Below are positions 8,543-17,119 of a DNA stretch of 33,599 bases, piece after piece. Within the stretch, counting starts at the first letter, position 1. Every line of letters begins with the position of its first letter. The notes under the pieces are model-generated. The model was given only the letters and a program-made list of their open reading frames with translations. It was not told the DNA's origin and did no database searches. Made by a program: the position numbers and the translations under genes. This DNA comes from UBA7692 sp964552715. Its GTDB lineage: Bacteria > Bacteroidota > Bacteroidia > Chitinophagales > LD1. Location: positions 1-33,599 of the forward strand of contig CAZKHZ010000007.1 in the NCBI GenBank assembly GCA_964552715.1. The letters run 5' to 3'.

Positions 8543-8862
8543 AATTAGAAATTAATAGGTATCTGGATGCAATGAAAAAAGAAGGTTACAACTTTCAGTT
8601 TGTTGCTTTAATTCCTGCATATCCTGGTATTACGGATACATCATACATTCTCCAAGTTAAGGCAAGTTGGATTACCAATTGTTTTATTGCTTTTGATTAT
8701 ATGACGCCCAAATTGTTTGAAATTCTTAATCAACCAACAAGAGCAATGATTAATCGTATTGATATTTACAATGAAGATGGAGAGTTGTTTTGTCAAACAG
8801 AAGACTTGATATTGATTAATGATATTAACTACAAACCTTCTCTACACAGAGTTGAGATATAA
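8524..8862 (+). CDS. Unrecognised partner of the HEPN protein
   Basis: 112 residues starting 19 bp inside the HEPN gene, which implies coupled translation. There is no signal peptide or membrane helix. The N-terminal 20 residues are helical and charged (LKLEINRYLDAMKKEG); the rest looks mixed alpha/beta with several aromatic residues. I do not recognise the family. By position it may be the antitoxin or target-binding partner of the HEPN protein. A strong terminator follows, so the pair is a closed cassette. Confidence 0.6.
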   Translation: MDISKLKLEINRYLDAMKKEGYNFQFVALIPAYPGITDTSYILQVKASWITNCFIAFDYMTPKLFEILNQPTRAMINRIDIYNEDGELFCQTEDLILINDINYKPSLHRVEI

Positions 8863-8886
8863 AATTTTAGTATTCCATTGTTTAGT

Positions 8887-8917
8887 AAAAGGATGAAGCA
8901 ATGCGCTTCATCCTTTT
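8887..8917 (+). terminator. Rho-independent terminator after the HEPN pair
   Basis: Perfect 13-bp arms (8887-8899 and 8905-8917) with a 5-nt loop; the right arm runs into TTTTTTGTTTT. It ends the aconitase/HEPN transcription unit. Confidence 0.85.
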
Positions 8918-8952
8918 TTGTTTTCGGTTTCTGACTTTCTTCGCAATTCTAA

Positions 8953-9849
8953 ATGCCTGAAAAAACCAAACGCGCACAGATTTATATGCACCTGTCCATT
9001 TTACTATGGGGATTCACAGGTGTATTAGGGAAGGGAATAACACTCTCAGAAGGATTATTGGTTTGGTGGCGAATGCTGTTAGTTACCATTTCGCTTGGCT
9101 TACAAATGCTACTAACAGGCAAATCTTTTCGTGTACCTATAAAGCTGTTTTGGGTAATGACGGGCATTGGGATATTGCTAATGATACATTGGTTGTTTTT
9201 CTATGGTGCAATTAAATACTCAAATGTTTCTATCACATTAAGTTGCTTCTCTACTACATCGCTTTTTACAGCATTGTTAGAACCCGCTATCACTAAGAAA
9301 AAATTTAGCGTTTCAGAAATTGCTTTTAGCCTATTAGGAATAGCAGGTATTGGCTTTATTTTCTTTGATGGTTTGGAATATGCACTTGGAATTTTTCTCG
9401 CTTTGATGGCAGCATTTGTTGGTTCATTCTTCAATATCTTTAATAAAAATGTGGTGAATGAGTTATCGCCCGATGTGGTGAGCTTTTATGAAATGCTTAC
9501 AGGTTTTATTGCACTTACTATTGCAATGCCTTTGTACATTTTTATTTTCAAAACTGAGCAGTTACTTCCTTCGTCAAATGACTGGGGCTTGTTGGTTTTT
9601 CTTGCTTTAATCTGCACACACATAACGCTCATTCTTTCACTTGCTGCATTAAAACATTTAAGTGCCTTTACACTAAATCTTGCCATCAATTTAGAGCCTG
9701 TTTATGGCATTGCATTAGCGTTTCTTTTCTTTGGAGAAAACAAACTATTGAAGCCTGGCTTTTACATCGGCACTGGAATAATTTTGTTGAGTGTAATTGC
9801 CCATGCTGTTTGGCAAAAGAAATTCGAGTCAAAACAACCAATAAAATAA
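8953..9849 (+). CDS. EamA/DMT-family transporter
   Basis: 298 residues with about ten hydrophobic segments in two repeated halves, as in drug/metabolite transporters with two EamA domains. Typical landmarks are SILLWGFTGVLGKG at the start, a WWRM motif in helix 2, and LNLEPVYGIALAFLFFGE-like sequence (AINLEPVYGIALAFLFFGE) near the end. These inner-membrane carriers export or exchange small metabolites; the substrate cannot be read from sequence. It stands alone between the HEPN terminator and the polysaccharide operon. Confidence 0.9.
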   Translation: MPEKTKRAQIYMHLSILLWGFTGVLGKGITLSEGLLVWWRMLLVTISLGLQMLLTGKSFRVPIKLFWVMTGIGILLMIHWLFFYGAIKYSNVSITLSCFSTTSLFTALLEPAITKKKFSVSEIAFSLLGIAGIGFIFFDGLEYALGIFLALMAAFVGSFFNIFNKNVVNELSPDVVSFYEMLTGFIALTIAMPLYIFIFKTEQLLPSSNDWGLLVFLALICTHITLILSLAALKHLSAFTLNLAINLEPVYGIALAFLFFGENKLLKPGFYIGTGIILLSVIAHAVWQKKFESKQPIK

Positions 9850-9915
9850 CTAAGCCATTTATTATTCAAACTTCTAAAATCTATACACACAAATAGGAAA
9901 GCAGTTTGCGATAGG

Positions 9916-9923
9916 TATATTTG
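9916..9923 (+). promoter_or_regulatory. -7 box directly in front of the cpsB-like gene
   Basis: TATATTTG matches TAnnTTTG perfectly and ends 5 nt before the ATG at 9929. Transcription would start at or beside the start codon, suggesting a leaderless mRNA. Confidence 0.5.
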
Positions 9924-9928
9924 TAAAT

Positions 9929-10684
9929 ATGGGTTGGCTTACTTCATTATTTAGTGCAAAAGAAAAACTTCCTCCGCTCGAAAATTATAGTGCATTGATG
10001 GTTGATTTTCACTCGCACTTAATTCCCGCAATTGATGACGGAGTAAAGACTTTAGACGAGGCGATTGAAGTAGTTAAATCGTTGATTGCACTTGGTTTTA
10101 CAAAAATTATTACAACCCCTCATGTGATGACAGATGGCTATAACAACACCAACGAAATTCTGCTTGCAGGAAGAGACGAAGTGAGAAGAGCGCTGGAGAA
10201 GGCAGGCATAGAAATTCCATTTGAAGTATCGGCAGAGTACTATATTGATGAAACACTGTTACCCAAAGTAAAGAGCAAAAGCTTGTTGACATTGAAAGAT
10301 AATTATGTATTAGTTGAGCTTTCATATATGGCAGCACCTATGAGTTTAACCACTTATATTTTTGAGCTAAAAGCTGCGGGATACAAAGTGATTCTGGCAC
10401 ACCCTGAACGCTATCCTTTTTATTACAGGAAAAGTGTTGAGGCTTACGAAGAAGTGCGTGAACTGGGAATTTACTTCCAAATGAATTTAGGTTCGTTGGC
10501 AGGTGTGTATGGCAAAGGCGCACAACAGGCGGCAGAAATGTTGATTGATGCCAACATGATAGATTTTGTAGCAACAGATATTCACAATATGAAGTTGATT
10601 CCAAATTTCAAGAATGCGCTTGAATTGCCTTACGTTCGCAAAATTCTTGAATACGAATATTTACTGAATCGCCAATTAATTTAA
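9929..10684 (+). CDS. CpsB/CapC (YwqE)-type protein-tyrosine phosphatase
   Basis: 251 residues of the PHP-fold family of metal-dependent tyrosine phosphatases that control polysaccharide polymerisation by dephosphorylating tyrosine autokinases. Metal ligands are visible in DFHSH (H28, H30), ITTPHVM, AEYYID, AHPERY and the final TDIHN. The N-terminal MGWLTSLFSAKEKLPPLE tail is normal for Bacteroidota members and supports this start. It is followed by rmlC with a 1-bp gap and rmlD with a 1-bp overlap, so it is the first gene of an exopolysaccharide/dTDP-rhamnose operon. The matching tyrosine kinase is not in the window. Confidence 0.9.
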   Translation: MGWLTSLFSAKEKLPPLENYSALMVDFHSHLIPAIDDGVKTLDEAIEVVKSLIALGFTKIITTPHVMTDGYNNTNEILLAGRDEVRRALEKAGIEIPFEVSAEYYIDETLLPKVKSKSLLTLKDNYVLVELSYMAAPMSLTTYIFELKAAGYKVILAHPERYPFYYRKSVEAYEEVRELGIYFQMNLGSLAGVYGKGAQQAAEMLIDANMIDFVATDIHNMKLIPNFKNALELPYVRKILEYEYLLNRQLI

Positions 10685-10685
10685 T

Positions 10686-11240
10686 ATGCCATTTATTGAA
10701 ACCGGCTTGCCCGATTTAAAAGTTTTTGAACCCAGAGTCTTTGCCGATGACCGAGGTTACTTTTTTGAGTCATTTAATCAAAATACGTTTAGCGAAGCAG
10801 GAATAAGCAGTGCATTTGTTCAGGATAATGAATCTAAGTCAAATAAAGGTGTAGTTCGCGGTTTGCACTATCAGCATGAACCTTTTGCCCAAGCAAAATT
10901 GGTGCGCGTAGTGAAAGGCAAAGTGCTGGATGTAGTATTAGATATTCGCAAAGGCTCGCCAACTTTTGGTAAGGTTTACGCTATTGAATTGACAGAAGAA
11001 AACAGACTACAACTCTATATTCCAAGAGGATTTGCACACGGTTTTTCGGTGCTGGAAGACGAAACTATTTTTCAATACAAATGCGATAACTTTTATTCTA
11101 AAGAAAGTGAGGGTGGCATCAACTATAAAGATCCGTCATTAAAAATTGATTGGAAAATAAGCGAAGCAGAAGCTCTTGTTTCAGATAAAGACAAAGTATT
11201 GCCACTTTTTAAAGATTGCTTAAATCATTTTACTTTCTGA
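10686..11240 (+). CDS. rfbC: dTDP-4-dehydrorhamnose 3,5-epimerase (RmlC)
   Basis: 184 residues, full length for the family, with the cupin epimerase signature: DDRGYFFESF, QDNESKSNKGVVRGLHYQ (catalytic H61), KLVRVVKGKVLDVVLDIR, PRGFAHGFSVL and the catalytic Tyr in FQYKCDNFY (Y131). It converts dTDP-4-keto-6-deoxyglucose to the 4-keto-rhamnose intermediate. The start codon is one base after the phosphatase stop; the stop overlaps the rmlD start (TGATG). Confidence 0.96.
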   Translation: MPFIETGLPDLKVFEPRVFADDRGYFFESFNQNTFSEAGISSAFVQDNESKSNKGVVRGLHYQHEPFAQAKLVRVVKGKVLDVVLDIRKGSPTFGKVYAIELTEENRLQLYIPRGFAHGFSVLEDETIFQYKCDNFYSKESEGGINYKDPSLKIDWKISEAEALVSDKDKVLPLFKDCLNHFTF

Positions 11241-12097
11241 TGAATATATTAGTAACAGGATCAAATGGACAGCTAGGCAGCGAAATTCGGTCGCTTGCAG
11301 GTGCTTTTTCCATGTTTAATTTTTTGTTTACAGATTATACCGAATTGGATATTACTGACGAGGCTGCTATTCAGAAATTTTTCTCCGAAAACGAGATTAA
11401 TGTTTGCATAAACTGTGCTGCATACACGGCAGTGGACAAAGCAGAAACCGAAAAAGAATTGGCTTTTTTAGTGAATGCGAAAGCTGTTGAGTATTTAGCA
11501 AAAGCATGTAATAGCAATGGTTCTAAGCTAATTCACATCTCAACAGATTTTATTTTTGATGGTATTCTTTCAAGACCAGTTCTGGAAAAAGACACCCCAA
11601 ATCCTTTGAGTGTTTATGGCTCAACAAAATTGGCTGGAGAAGAGTTTGCCTTGCAATTTTCACCAGATGCAATTGTGCTTAGAACATCATGGGTGTATTC
11701 TTCATTCGGAAATAATTTTGTGAAAACAATTTTGCGTTTGTGTAAAGAGAAACCCTCCTTAAATATCATTTACGACCAAGTTGGCACACCAACTTATGCA
11801 CGAGATTTAGCGCAAGCAATTCTTCAAATAACTGCTGACAAAAATAGTTTATCTCAAAAAGGAGTTTTCAATTTCTCAAATGAAGGTGTTTGTAGTTGGT
11901 ACGATTTTGCAATTGCTATTCGCAATTTAGCATCGCTTGATACGCCAATATTTCCTATTGAATCAAATCAATATCCAACACCTGCCATACGACCAAAATA
12001 TAGCGTTTTGAACAAACAAAAATTTAAAACAACTTTCAATCAAAGCATCCCATATTGGCAAGATAGCTTGAAAGCATGTTTTGAAAAATTAGGATAA
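11240..12097 (+). CDS. rfbD: dTDP-4-dehydrorhamnose reductase (RmlD)
   Basis: 285 residues from the ATG at 11240 (MNILVTGSNGQLG); the longer frame from 11216 adds eight unlikely residues. This is a short-chain dehydrogenase/reductase with the nucleotide-binding GxxGxxG (GSNGQLG). The catalytic triad is T102 (STDFIFDG), Y126 and K130 (YGSTK). RTSWVYSSFGNNFVKT and GTPTYARDLA are specific to RmlD. It performs the last step of dTDP-L-rhamnose synthesis. The rmlA and rmlB genes are not in this window. Confidence 0.96.
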   Translation: MNILVTGSNGQLGSEIRSLAGAFSMFNFLFTDYTELDITDEAAIQKFFSENEINVCINCAAYTAVDKAETEKELAFLVNAKAVEYLAKACNSNGSKLIHISTDFIFDGILSRPVLEKDTPNPLSVYGSTKLAGEEFALQFSPDAIVLRTSWVYSSFGNNFVKTILRLCKEKPSLNIIYDQVGTPTYARDLAQAILQITADKNSLSQKGVFNFSNEGVCSWYDFAIAIRNLASLDTPIFPIESNQYPTPAIRPKYSVLNKQKFKTTFNQSIPYWQDSLKACFEKLG

Positions 12098-12239
12098 TCA
12101 AAATTCATCTTGCGGAATTTTAGGAAGTTATAAATGTTGATGATGTTCTTTCTAGCAATTAGAAAAAATAAACGAGCGTTGTGGTTGTTAAATTTTAGCC
12201 CCAAAACTGATTAGCAACACACAATTTTAATATCAAAAA

Positions 12240-12563
12240 TTACTGCGCTTTTTTCCTTTTCAGAAAAAAATAACTTGAATTGTTGTTTGAGGAAGGTGCG
12301 GTAAATTGAATCGGCTCCCAATTATTTTCACTTATCCATTTTAACGCAGGAGCAGTGTTATCATAATCGCGCGACCACTTTCCATATTGTGCTGATGAGG
12401 TTTCAGCTACGACTTCAATTTTATCATCCGTGCTCAATTCAATTTTGTATCGCTCACCCGAAATCAAATAATAGCGCAACACAGCATATTCATACTTTTC
12501 CTGGGCGCATATAGTCAACGTAGCTATTGAAAAGAATGTAGTTACAAGAATTGATTTAATCAT
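12240..12563 (-). CDS. Small secreted protein of unknown function
   Basis: 107 residues from the ATG at 12563 (MIKSILVTTFFSIATLTICAQ), a good signal peptide; the frame to 12596 adds 11 residues before it. The mature part has a Y-x-Y-A-V-L-R-Y start, ALKWISENNWEPIQF in the middle and YFFLKRK at the end. This matches the layout of small DUF4177-like proteins (a GWE-type core then an F-x-L-K-R end). It is a single gene, convergent with rfbD and divergent from pdhC. Role unknown. Confidence 0.6.
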   Translation of the reverse strand: MIKSILVTTFFSIATLTICAQEKYEYAVLRYYLISGERYKIELSTDDKIEVVAETSSAQYGKWSRDYDNTAPALKWISENNWEPIQFTAPSSNNNSSYFFLKRKKAQ

Positions 12564-12737
12564 TATGAAGTAATTTTCTCTTCGCAAAAGAAACAAAAGA
12601 ACGGTTTGTTGGAAGGCTTATTGTTATTTGATTCCGCTCAACCCAATACATTAGCACTCAAAATCACCAATTGAATTTTAATCTTGCATTCGTAAATCAT
12701 ATTCGTTCTATTTACACAGTCTTAAAACAAAACAATA

Positions 12738-13970
12738 ATGGCAGAAGCAATCACATTAGGAAGAATGACCGACACAATGGAGGAAGGCTTCATTGCGGAT
12801 ATTACAATTAAGGTAGGCGATAAAGTAAAGGTAGGCGATAGCATTGCCGAAGTAGAAACTGATAAAGCTACATTACCTTTAGAGTCATACTATGCAGGTG
12901 TGATTTTGCACGTTGCTGCAAAAAAAGGCGACTCGCTAAAAATTGGCGATTTGATTGCCATTGTAGGAAAAGAAGGTGAGTCGTTTGAATCTCTTTTAGC
13001 AGGAAAGAAAGAAGAAACAGTTAAAGAAGAAAAACCTGTTGTTGTTGAAGCTAAAGTAACAGCAGAAGTTGCAGAAAAAGTTGAAGCGGTTGCACCAGTT
13101 GAAACTTCAAACCAAAGTGAAGGTGCTGATGCAAGAGTGAAAGCAAGCCCCCTTGCAAAAAAAATAGCTGCCGAAAAAGGTATTGATATCAATAGTGTAA
13201 AAGGAAGTGGTGAAGAGGGTAGGATTGTAAAACGCGATGTAGAAAATGCTAAAACGGGTGCTGTTACCAAACCTACATTTGTTGGTAAAGAATCTTCGCA
13301 TGAAGTGCGGGTGTCGCCAATGCGTAAAACAATTGCTAAGCGATTGAGTGAAAGTTTTTTCACCGCACCGCATTTCTATCTCACTATTGATGTGGCGATG
13401 GATAAAGCTGTGGCTTTGCGCACAGAGTTAAATAACATTGCTGAAGTAAAAGTAAGTTTCAACGATTTTGTAATAAAGGCTGTGGCGCAATCTTTGCGCG
13501 AGCATCCGAATGTAAACACTGCTTGGCTTGGCGATTATATTCGTTCAAATGAGCATGTGCATATTGGCATGGCGGTTGCTGTGGAAGATGGCTTAGTTGT
13601 TCCGGTTATTCGTTTTGCCGATGGCAAAACTTTACAAGAAATTGGCGATGAAGCGCGCGCGCTGGCTCAAAAAGCCACCGCTAAAAAACTCCTGCCAGAA
13701 GATATGCAGGGTAGCACTTTCACTATTTCTAATTTAGGCATGTTTGGCATTGAAGAATTTACTGCCATCATCAATTCTCCTGATGCTTGCATACTTGCTG
13801 TTGGTGCCATTCGCGATGAAGTAGGTGTGGTAAATGGTAATATTCAAGCAGTGAAAAAAATGAAAGTAACACTCGGCTGCGACCATCGTGTAGTAGATGG
13901 TGCAACGGGGGCAAAATTCTTACAAAGCTTTAGAAAATATCTTGAGGAGCCGTTAAGACTTATGCTTTAA
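12738..13970 (+). CDS. pdhC: Dihydrolipoamide acetyltransferase, E2 of pyruvate dehydrogenase
   Basis: 410 residues with three standard parts. The N-terminal lipoyl domain has the modified lysine K43 in ETDKATL. A Glu/Val/Ala-rich linker is followed by a peripheral subunit-binding domain (about 133-170, ASPLAKKIAAEKGID to GRIVKRDVE). The C-terminal acyltransferase core ends with the catalytic GCDHRVVDG (H383). It moves acetyl groups from the E1 thiamine intermediate to CoA. SDTMEEG-like wording at the N-terminus (TDTMEEGF) fits the PDH rather than the 2-oxoglutarate complex, but a branched-chain E2 is not excluded. Genes for E1 and E3 are not adjacent. It is tail-to-tail with amt, with 5 bp between the stops. 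Confidence 0.9.
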   Translation: MAEAITLGRMTDTMEEGFIADITIKVGDKVKVGDSIAEVETDKATLPLESYYAGVILHVAAKKGDSLKIGDLIAIVGKEGESFESLLAGKKEETVKEEKPVVVEAKVTAEVAEKVEAVAPVETSNQSEGADARVKASPLAKKIAAEKGIDINSVKGSGEEGRIVKRDVENAKTGAVTKPTFVGKESSHEVRVSPMRKTIAKRLSESFFTAPHFYLTIDVAMDKAVALRTELNNIAEVKVSFNDFVIKAVAQSLREHPNVNTAWLGDYIRSNEHVHIGMAVAVEDGLVVPVIRFADGKTLQEIGDEARALAQKATAKKLLPEDMQGSTFTISNLGMFGIEEFTAIINSPDACILAVGAIRDEVGVVNGNIQAVKKMKVTLGCDHRVVDGATGAKFLQSFRKYLEEPLRLML

Positions 13971-13975
13971 AGCAA

Positions 13976-15295
13976 CTAAGTAGTTTCGGTTCTTTTTCTT
14001 CCATAACTTTCGCCATGTTGCGAAAGGTCTAAGCCCATGTCTTCCTCTTCTTCGCTTACACGCAAGCGCGAAATTTTATTGGTGAGTAAAAGCAATAAAT
14101 AAGAACCTACAAAAGCATAAGCCGAAACAATTACCAAGCCGATGATATGCATCACAAATGTTTTTGTTTCGCCATACACTAAGCCCACATCTTTGGCAAA
14201 TACACCTGTCAAAATCATGCCGCAAATTCCGCCAACACCGTGGCATGGGAACACATCTAAAGTGTCATCCAAATTCGATTTGTTTTTGGTAGAAACCGCC
14301 ATGTTAGAAATGATAGCTGATATAAAACCAATGAATAAAGCCTGCGGAATATTTACAAAACCCGCAGCAGGTGTAATGGCAACCAAGCCAACTACCGCGC
14401 CAATACACGTGCCCATTGCAGAAACTTTTTTCCCTCTTATAGCATCAAATCCAACCCAAGCCATCATTGCCGAAGCTGATGCAACAACTGTAGTTACAAA
14501 CGCCAGCACAGCAGTTTGATTTGCACCTAAAGCAGAACCAGCATTAAAACCAAACCAACCAAACCACAACATACCTGTACCTAATAAAATATATGGAATA
14601 TTTGCTGGCTCGGTGTGAGCGTTGCTTCCAAACGACCTGCGCTGCCCAAGCACCAAAGCACCTGCCAATGCAGCATAACCTGCACTCATGTGTACTACTG
14701 TGCCACCTGCAAAATCAAGCACGCCCCACTTGCGCAAAAAGCCCTCGGGATGCCAAGTCCAATGTGCTAAAGGCGCGTATATAAATATTGAAAACAAGCA
14801 GATAAAAAGTAAGTAGCCGCTAAACTTTACACGCTCTGCAAAACTGCCTGTTATCAATGCTGGAGTGATGATGGCGAACTTCATTTGAAATGCAGCAAAC
14901 AACAACAATGGTATTGTTGGAGAAAGCGTTTTGTGCACATTCAAACCAACGCCCTTAAACATCATAAAGTCGAAAGGATTGCCGATAATTCCATAAAAAC
15001 TGGTGCCGAATGAAAGACTGAAAACTACACCAACATACAACACCGTAATCACCCCAAGAGCAATAAAGCTTTGCAACATAGTAGAGATGATATTTTTGCG
15101 GCTCACCATGCCGCCATAAAAAAAAGATAAGCCGGGTGTCATCAACAAAACCAAACCCGAAGCTGACAGCATCCAAGCTAAATCAGCAGTATCAATTCCA
15201 TCTGGCACAACCACTTCGTCAGGATATTGAATAAACAATCCCGCACAACAAACGATGGATAGAAAGGCAAATGGTATTGCAAATTTTGACTTCAC
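13976..15295 (-). CDS. amt: Ammonium transporter (Amt)
   Basis: 439 residues with about 11-12 membrane segments, beginning with a signal-like helix. Family hallmarks include DTADLAWMLSASGLVLLMTPGLSFFYGG, the pore twin histidines H202 (TVVHMSAG) and H352 (FPCHGVGGICG), and GWFGFNAGSA. A short acidic C-terminal tail ends in LSQHGESYGR. It conducts ammonium across the inner membrane for nitrogen assimilation. No glnK (PII) gene is next to it, unlike in many bacteria. Translation appears to begin at GTG (15295); no ATG fits better. Confidence 0.95.
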   Translation of the reverse strand: MKSKFAIPFAFLSIVCCAGLFIQYPDEVVVPDGIDTADLAWMLSASGLVLLMTPGLSFFYGGMVSRKNIISTMLQSFIALGVITVLYVGVVFSLSFGTSFYGIIGNPFDFMMFKGVGLNVHKTLSPTIPLLLFAAFQMKFAIITPALITGSFAERVKFSGYLLFICLFSIFIYAPLAHWTWHPEGFLRKWGVLDFAGGTVVHMSAGYAALAGALVLGQRRSFGSNAHTEPANIPYILLGTGMLWFGWFGFNAGSALGANQTAVLAFVTTVVASASAMMAWVGFDAIRGKKVSAMGTCIGAVVGLVAITPAAGFVNIPQALFIGFISAIISNMAVSTKNKSNLDDTLDVFPCHGVGGICGMILTGVFAKDVGLVYGETKTFVMHIIGLVIVSAYAFVGSYLLLLLTNKISRLRVSEEEEDMGLDLSQHGESYGRKRTETT

Positions 15296-15472
15296 TGAAT
15301 AAAATTTGATGAAAACGTTCTTTGAAAGGCAGCAAAACTAATTTTTAAGGCGAAAAAATTTGACATATATTATTTCATAATGCAAAAATGTATTTAACTG
15401 AAAAACTACTTTAAATCTCGTTTTTAAAATCAAAAATCTTAAGTCAACAAAGTATCTATTTTCACCGCAAAG

Positions 15473-15480
15473 TAAATTGC
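15473..15480 (+). promoter_or_regulatory. -7-like box directly in front of the DUF1015 gene
   Basis: TAAATTGC resembles TAnnTTTG in 6 of the 8 positions and ends 4 nt before the ATG at 15485. This is the same spacing as at other genes in the window and suggests a leaderless transcript. Confidence 0.35.
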
Positions 15481-15484
15481 ATAT

Positions 15485-16732
15485 ATGTCTATTGTTCGTC
15501 CCTTTAAAGCACTGCGTCCTTCTCCAGAATTGGTTTTTAAAGTGTCCGCACTTCCTTATGATGTTATGAACGCTGCTGAAGCTAAACAGATGGCGGCAGG
15601 AAACCCATATTCATTTTTACACATCAGTCATGCAGAAATGGATTTGCCTGAAAACACAAATTTGTATGATGAAAGTGTATATGCAAAAGCTGCGGAAAAT
15701 TTCAATAAACTTATTGCTGAAAATGTATTGCAAAAAGAAACTACAGATTGCTTTTACATCTATTCATTAACCATGAATGGACGAACTCAAACTGGCTTGG
15801 TTGCTTGTTGTTCAATTGAAGATTACTTTAACGACATCATAAAAAAACATGAGTTCACCCGCCCAGAAAAGGAGGAAGACCGCATTCGCCACATGAGTGC
15901 GCTACAAGCACATACCGGTCCAATTTTTTTGGCTTATCGGGATAATGTTTCAGTGAATAAAATAATAGAGCAATTTCAAAGCGAAGTGCCGATTTTTAGT
16001 TTTGTAGCAGAAGACGGCATAAAGCATGAAGGCTGGAAAATTGAACAACCCACGGCAATCAAAACCATCGTACAGCTTTTTGAAAATCAGATTCGATATA
16101 CCTACATTGCTGATGGACATCATCGTGCAGCCTCTGCTGCAAAAACAAGTGCAAGATTGAAAGAGGCAAATCCAAACCACACAGGTTATGAGGACTATAA
16201 TTATTTTCTATCTGTGCTTTTTCCTGCATCACAGCTTGCCATTTTAGATTACAATAGGGTAGTAAAAGACTTAAACGGACTGAGTGAAGCGGAATTTTTA
16301 AACAAAGTAGCGCAGTGCTTTTCAATTCAAAAGGGCAACTACAATACTGAAAATATTAAGCCAATAGCGTTGCACCAATTTGCGATGTATTTGGGCGGCA
16401 AATGGTATCGCTTAGAGGCGAAACCAGAAATTATTTCCAATGACCCGATTGGCATATTAGATGTTACAATTTTGCAGAATTACTTATTGCAGCCTGTACT
16501 TGGCATCGAAGACCCGCGTACAGATAAACGCATAGATTTTATTGGTGGAATAAGAGGCTTGAAAGAATTAGAAAAGCGCGTAAACTCTGGCGAAATGAAA
16601 GTTGCTTTTGCTTTGTATCCTGTATCTTTAGAACAGTTGATGGCAATTGCTGATACGGGAAATGTGATGCCTCCAAAAAGCACTTGGTTTGAACCAAAGT
16701 TGAGAGATGGATTATTTAGTCATCAGTTTTAA
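15485..16732 (+). CDS. DUF1015 family protein (COG4198)
   Basis: 415 residues with the family features IVRPFKALRP at the N-terminus, SALPYDVMNAAEA, NPYSFLHI, a YIADGHHRAASA motif near the middle, and a C-terminal GIEDPRTDKRIDFIGG. The DGHHR motif is the conserved core of this family, which is related to ParB/SerK-like folds. A phosphotransfer or kinase role in serine metabolism has been proposed for relatives but cannot be established here. No serine-biosynthesis gene is adjacent. It is convergent with the SxtJ/ALDH pair, with a 9-bp gap. Confidence 0.85.
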   Translation: MSIVRPFKALRPSPELVFKVSALPYDVMNAAEAKQMAAGNPYSFLHISHAEMDLPENTNLYDESVYAKAAENFNKLIAENVLQKETTDCFYIYSLTMNGRTQTGLVACCSIEDYFNDIIKKHEFTRPEKEEDRIRHMSALQAHTGPIFLAYRDNVSVNKIIEQFQSEVPIFSFVAEDGIKHEGWKIEQPTAIKTIVQLFENQIRYTYIADGHHRAASAAKTSARLKEANPNHTGYEDYNYFLSVLFPASQLAILDYNRVVKDLNGLSEAEFLNKVAQCFSIQKGNYNTENIKPIALHQFAMYLGGKWYRLEAKPEIISNDPIGILDVTILQNYLLQPVLGIEDPRTDKRIDFIGGIRGLKELEKRVNSGEMKVAFALYPVSLEQLMAIADTGNVMPPKSTWFEPKLRDGLFSHQF

Positions 16733-16741
16733 TCTAGCATC

Positions 16742-17116
16742 TCAAAGTCCTTCCAAATCGTTCTTTACGTAGGTATGATTACGGGTATGATAATAGGTAT
16801 CTGACTTTCGTTTCAACTGCATACTGTTATTGCCAAATAATCTTGAAAGCATAGCAATGGGAAAGAGGAATCCGAAAAAGATAATGGAGAGGATTACTTT
16901 GTTCATTACCCAACCCATTCCTTCGGCAAGTTTCATCCATGCCCAATGAATTTTTGCAGCAATCGAATCAAAAAACATACCGATAAAACTCAGCCCCACA
17001 GCGGCATAGAGCAATTGAATTGGATGTGCCTTTGCAACCAAATATATCACCACTAATGCCGTACACAGGGTGAGGATTGTTTCCTTTTCCTTCGCTTTGT
17101 TACTTTCCATCATCAT
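16742..17116 (-). CDS. SxtJ-like small membrane protein
   Basis: 124 residues with hydrophobic segments around 15-30, 34-52 and 68-90. WAWMKLAEGMGWVMNKVIL and FLFPIAMLSRLFG, followed by a positively charged tail (LKRKSDTYYHTRNHTY), match the SxtJ family of small membrane proteins often found near polysaccharide or carbamoyltransferase genes. It sits 3 bp after the ALDH stop, so it is probably co-transcribed. The three consecutive Met codons (MMMESN) leave the exact start ambiguous. Function unknown. Confidence 0.6.
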   Translation of the reverse strand: MMMESNKAKEKETILTLCTALVVIYLVAKAHPIQLLYAAVGLSFIGMFFDSIAAKIHWAWMKLAEGMGWVMNKVILSIIFFGFLFPIAMLSRLFGNNSMQLKRKSDTYYHTRNHTYVKNDLEGL

Positions 17117-17119
17117 GTT

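Noticed and set aside
12890..13363. 157-codon minus-strand frame inside pdhC
   Set aside because: Its Ser/Thr/Phe-rich composition mirrors the Lys/Glu/Val linker of the E2 gene on the plus strand.
16733..16741. Possible overlap or fusion of the DUF1015 and SxtJ-like genes
   Set aside because: They are convergent on opposite strands with a 9-bp gap and both stops are clear.
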